Shown: one piece after another, positions 63,811 to 64,000 of the stretch
Position numbering within the stretch: the first letter of the stretch is position 1
Layout: each line of letters starts with the position of its first letter
Source of the DNA: Chitinophagaceae bacterium
GTDB taxonomy: Bacteria; Bacteroidota; Bacteroidia; Chitinophagales; Chitinophagaceae
NCBI GenBank assembly: GCA_017853575.1
Contig: JAFMJI010000005.1
Location: forward strand, 80,189-144,188
DNA length: 64,000 nt
Direction: 5' to 3'
Notes under the pieces: generated by a model
Told to the model about the DNA's origin: nothing
Database searches by the model: none
The model's input: the letters and a program-made list of their open reading frames with translations, nothing else
Program-made: the position numbers and the translations under genes

Positions 63811-64000
63811 AGCTCCCCTAAATTACGAAAGTTGCAATCATTTGGGGCACTACAACACAATGTGAAAAATTTACCTAAAACTAAGTGAGTTTTTCTTGTA
63901 ATATAAACAACTGAAAATCCCCAACTATGTTCCATTTTTAAACTTTCAAAAAAGGCTTATATTGTATGATGATATAAAGGATAAAAAGCATTGGAAAAAT

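Noticed and set aside
63705..63935. 76-codon minus-strand frame upstream of higB
   Set aside because: It runs through the operator dyad, hairpin and the higB start in another frame, is rich in Cys and Phe without a fold, and has no recognisable family. More likely non-coding or a repeat read in frame.
1..64000. tRNA, rRNA, CRISPR array, transposase, prophage or integrase genes
   Set aside because: None was recognised in any spacer or frame; gaps are short and no repeat-spacer pattern or cloverleaf was seen by eye.

Overview
The window is about 36-38% GC by eye and carries many hallmarks of Bacteroidota: a SusC/SusD pair, DUF2141, many secreted peptidases and sulfatase/hexosaminidase genes, short A/T-rich intergenic gaps, and starts without clear Shine-Dalgarno sequences. 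A proteorhodopsin with its Blh retinal-forming enzyme, together with the homogentisate pathway, suggests an aerobic, probably aquatic member of the Chitinophagaceae or a close relative. That family placement is inference. No rRNA, tRNA, CRISPR array, transposase or phage gene was seen.

Layout. 1-8.5 kb: the 3' part of a copper-type multicopper oxidase fused to a barrel-like tail, a luciferase-like flavin monooxygenase, a two-subunit Tat-linked molybdenum hydroxylase, a dienelactone hydrolase, and a GMC oxidoreductase followed directly by a TauE/SafE permease. 8.5-16.7 kb: sugar-oxidation genes (two TIM-barrel epimerase-like proteins, a Tat-exported Gfo/Idh/MocA protein, a large GSDH-PKD-cytochrome c fusion) plus a GNAT and an M20 peptidase. 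16.7-18.7 kb: the phototrophy module, rhodopsin and blh, separated by a strong hairpin plus T-run. 18.7-36.3 kb: mixed housekeeping and secreted enzymes (DoxX, M20 and S9 peptidases, thioesterase, sulfatase, bicupin, CocE hydrolase, GT39 glycosyltransferase, GH20 hexosaminidase, VanZ, class C beta-lactamase-like hydrolase).

36.3-48 kb: fused isobutyryl-CoA mutase IcmF, then a phenylalanine/tyrosine degradation island: aromatic amino acid hydroxylase, flavin reductase-like protein, fumarylacetoacetase-family hydrolase, homogentisate dioxygenase, 4-hydroxyphenylpyruvate dioxygenase and acetoacetate-CoA ligase. Together these take phenylalanine or tyrosine to fumarate and acetoacetyl-CoA, except that the transaminase and maleylacetoacetate isomerase are not in the window. 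48-54 kb: an amino-acid permease co-directional with an unusual aldo/keto reductase-RidA fusion, an M14 carboxypeptidase and a SnoaL-like lipoprotein. 54-61.6 kb: a peptide-utilisation-like set (S9 peptidase, SusC, SusD).

61.6-64 kb: an accessory-looking run on the minus strand: a VOC protein, a subclass B1 metallo-beta-lactamase and a HigBA toxin-antitoxin pair. Complex hairpin elements lie in each space between these genes. This end of the window, the rhodopsin/blh hairpin, the carotenoid-antenna-type glycine in the rhodopsin, and the AKR-RidA fusion are the points most worth a second look.
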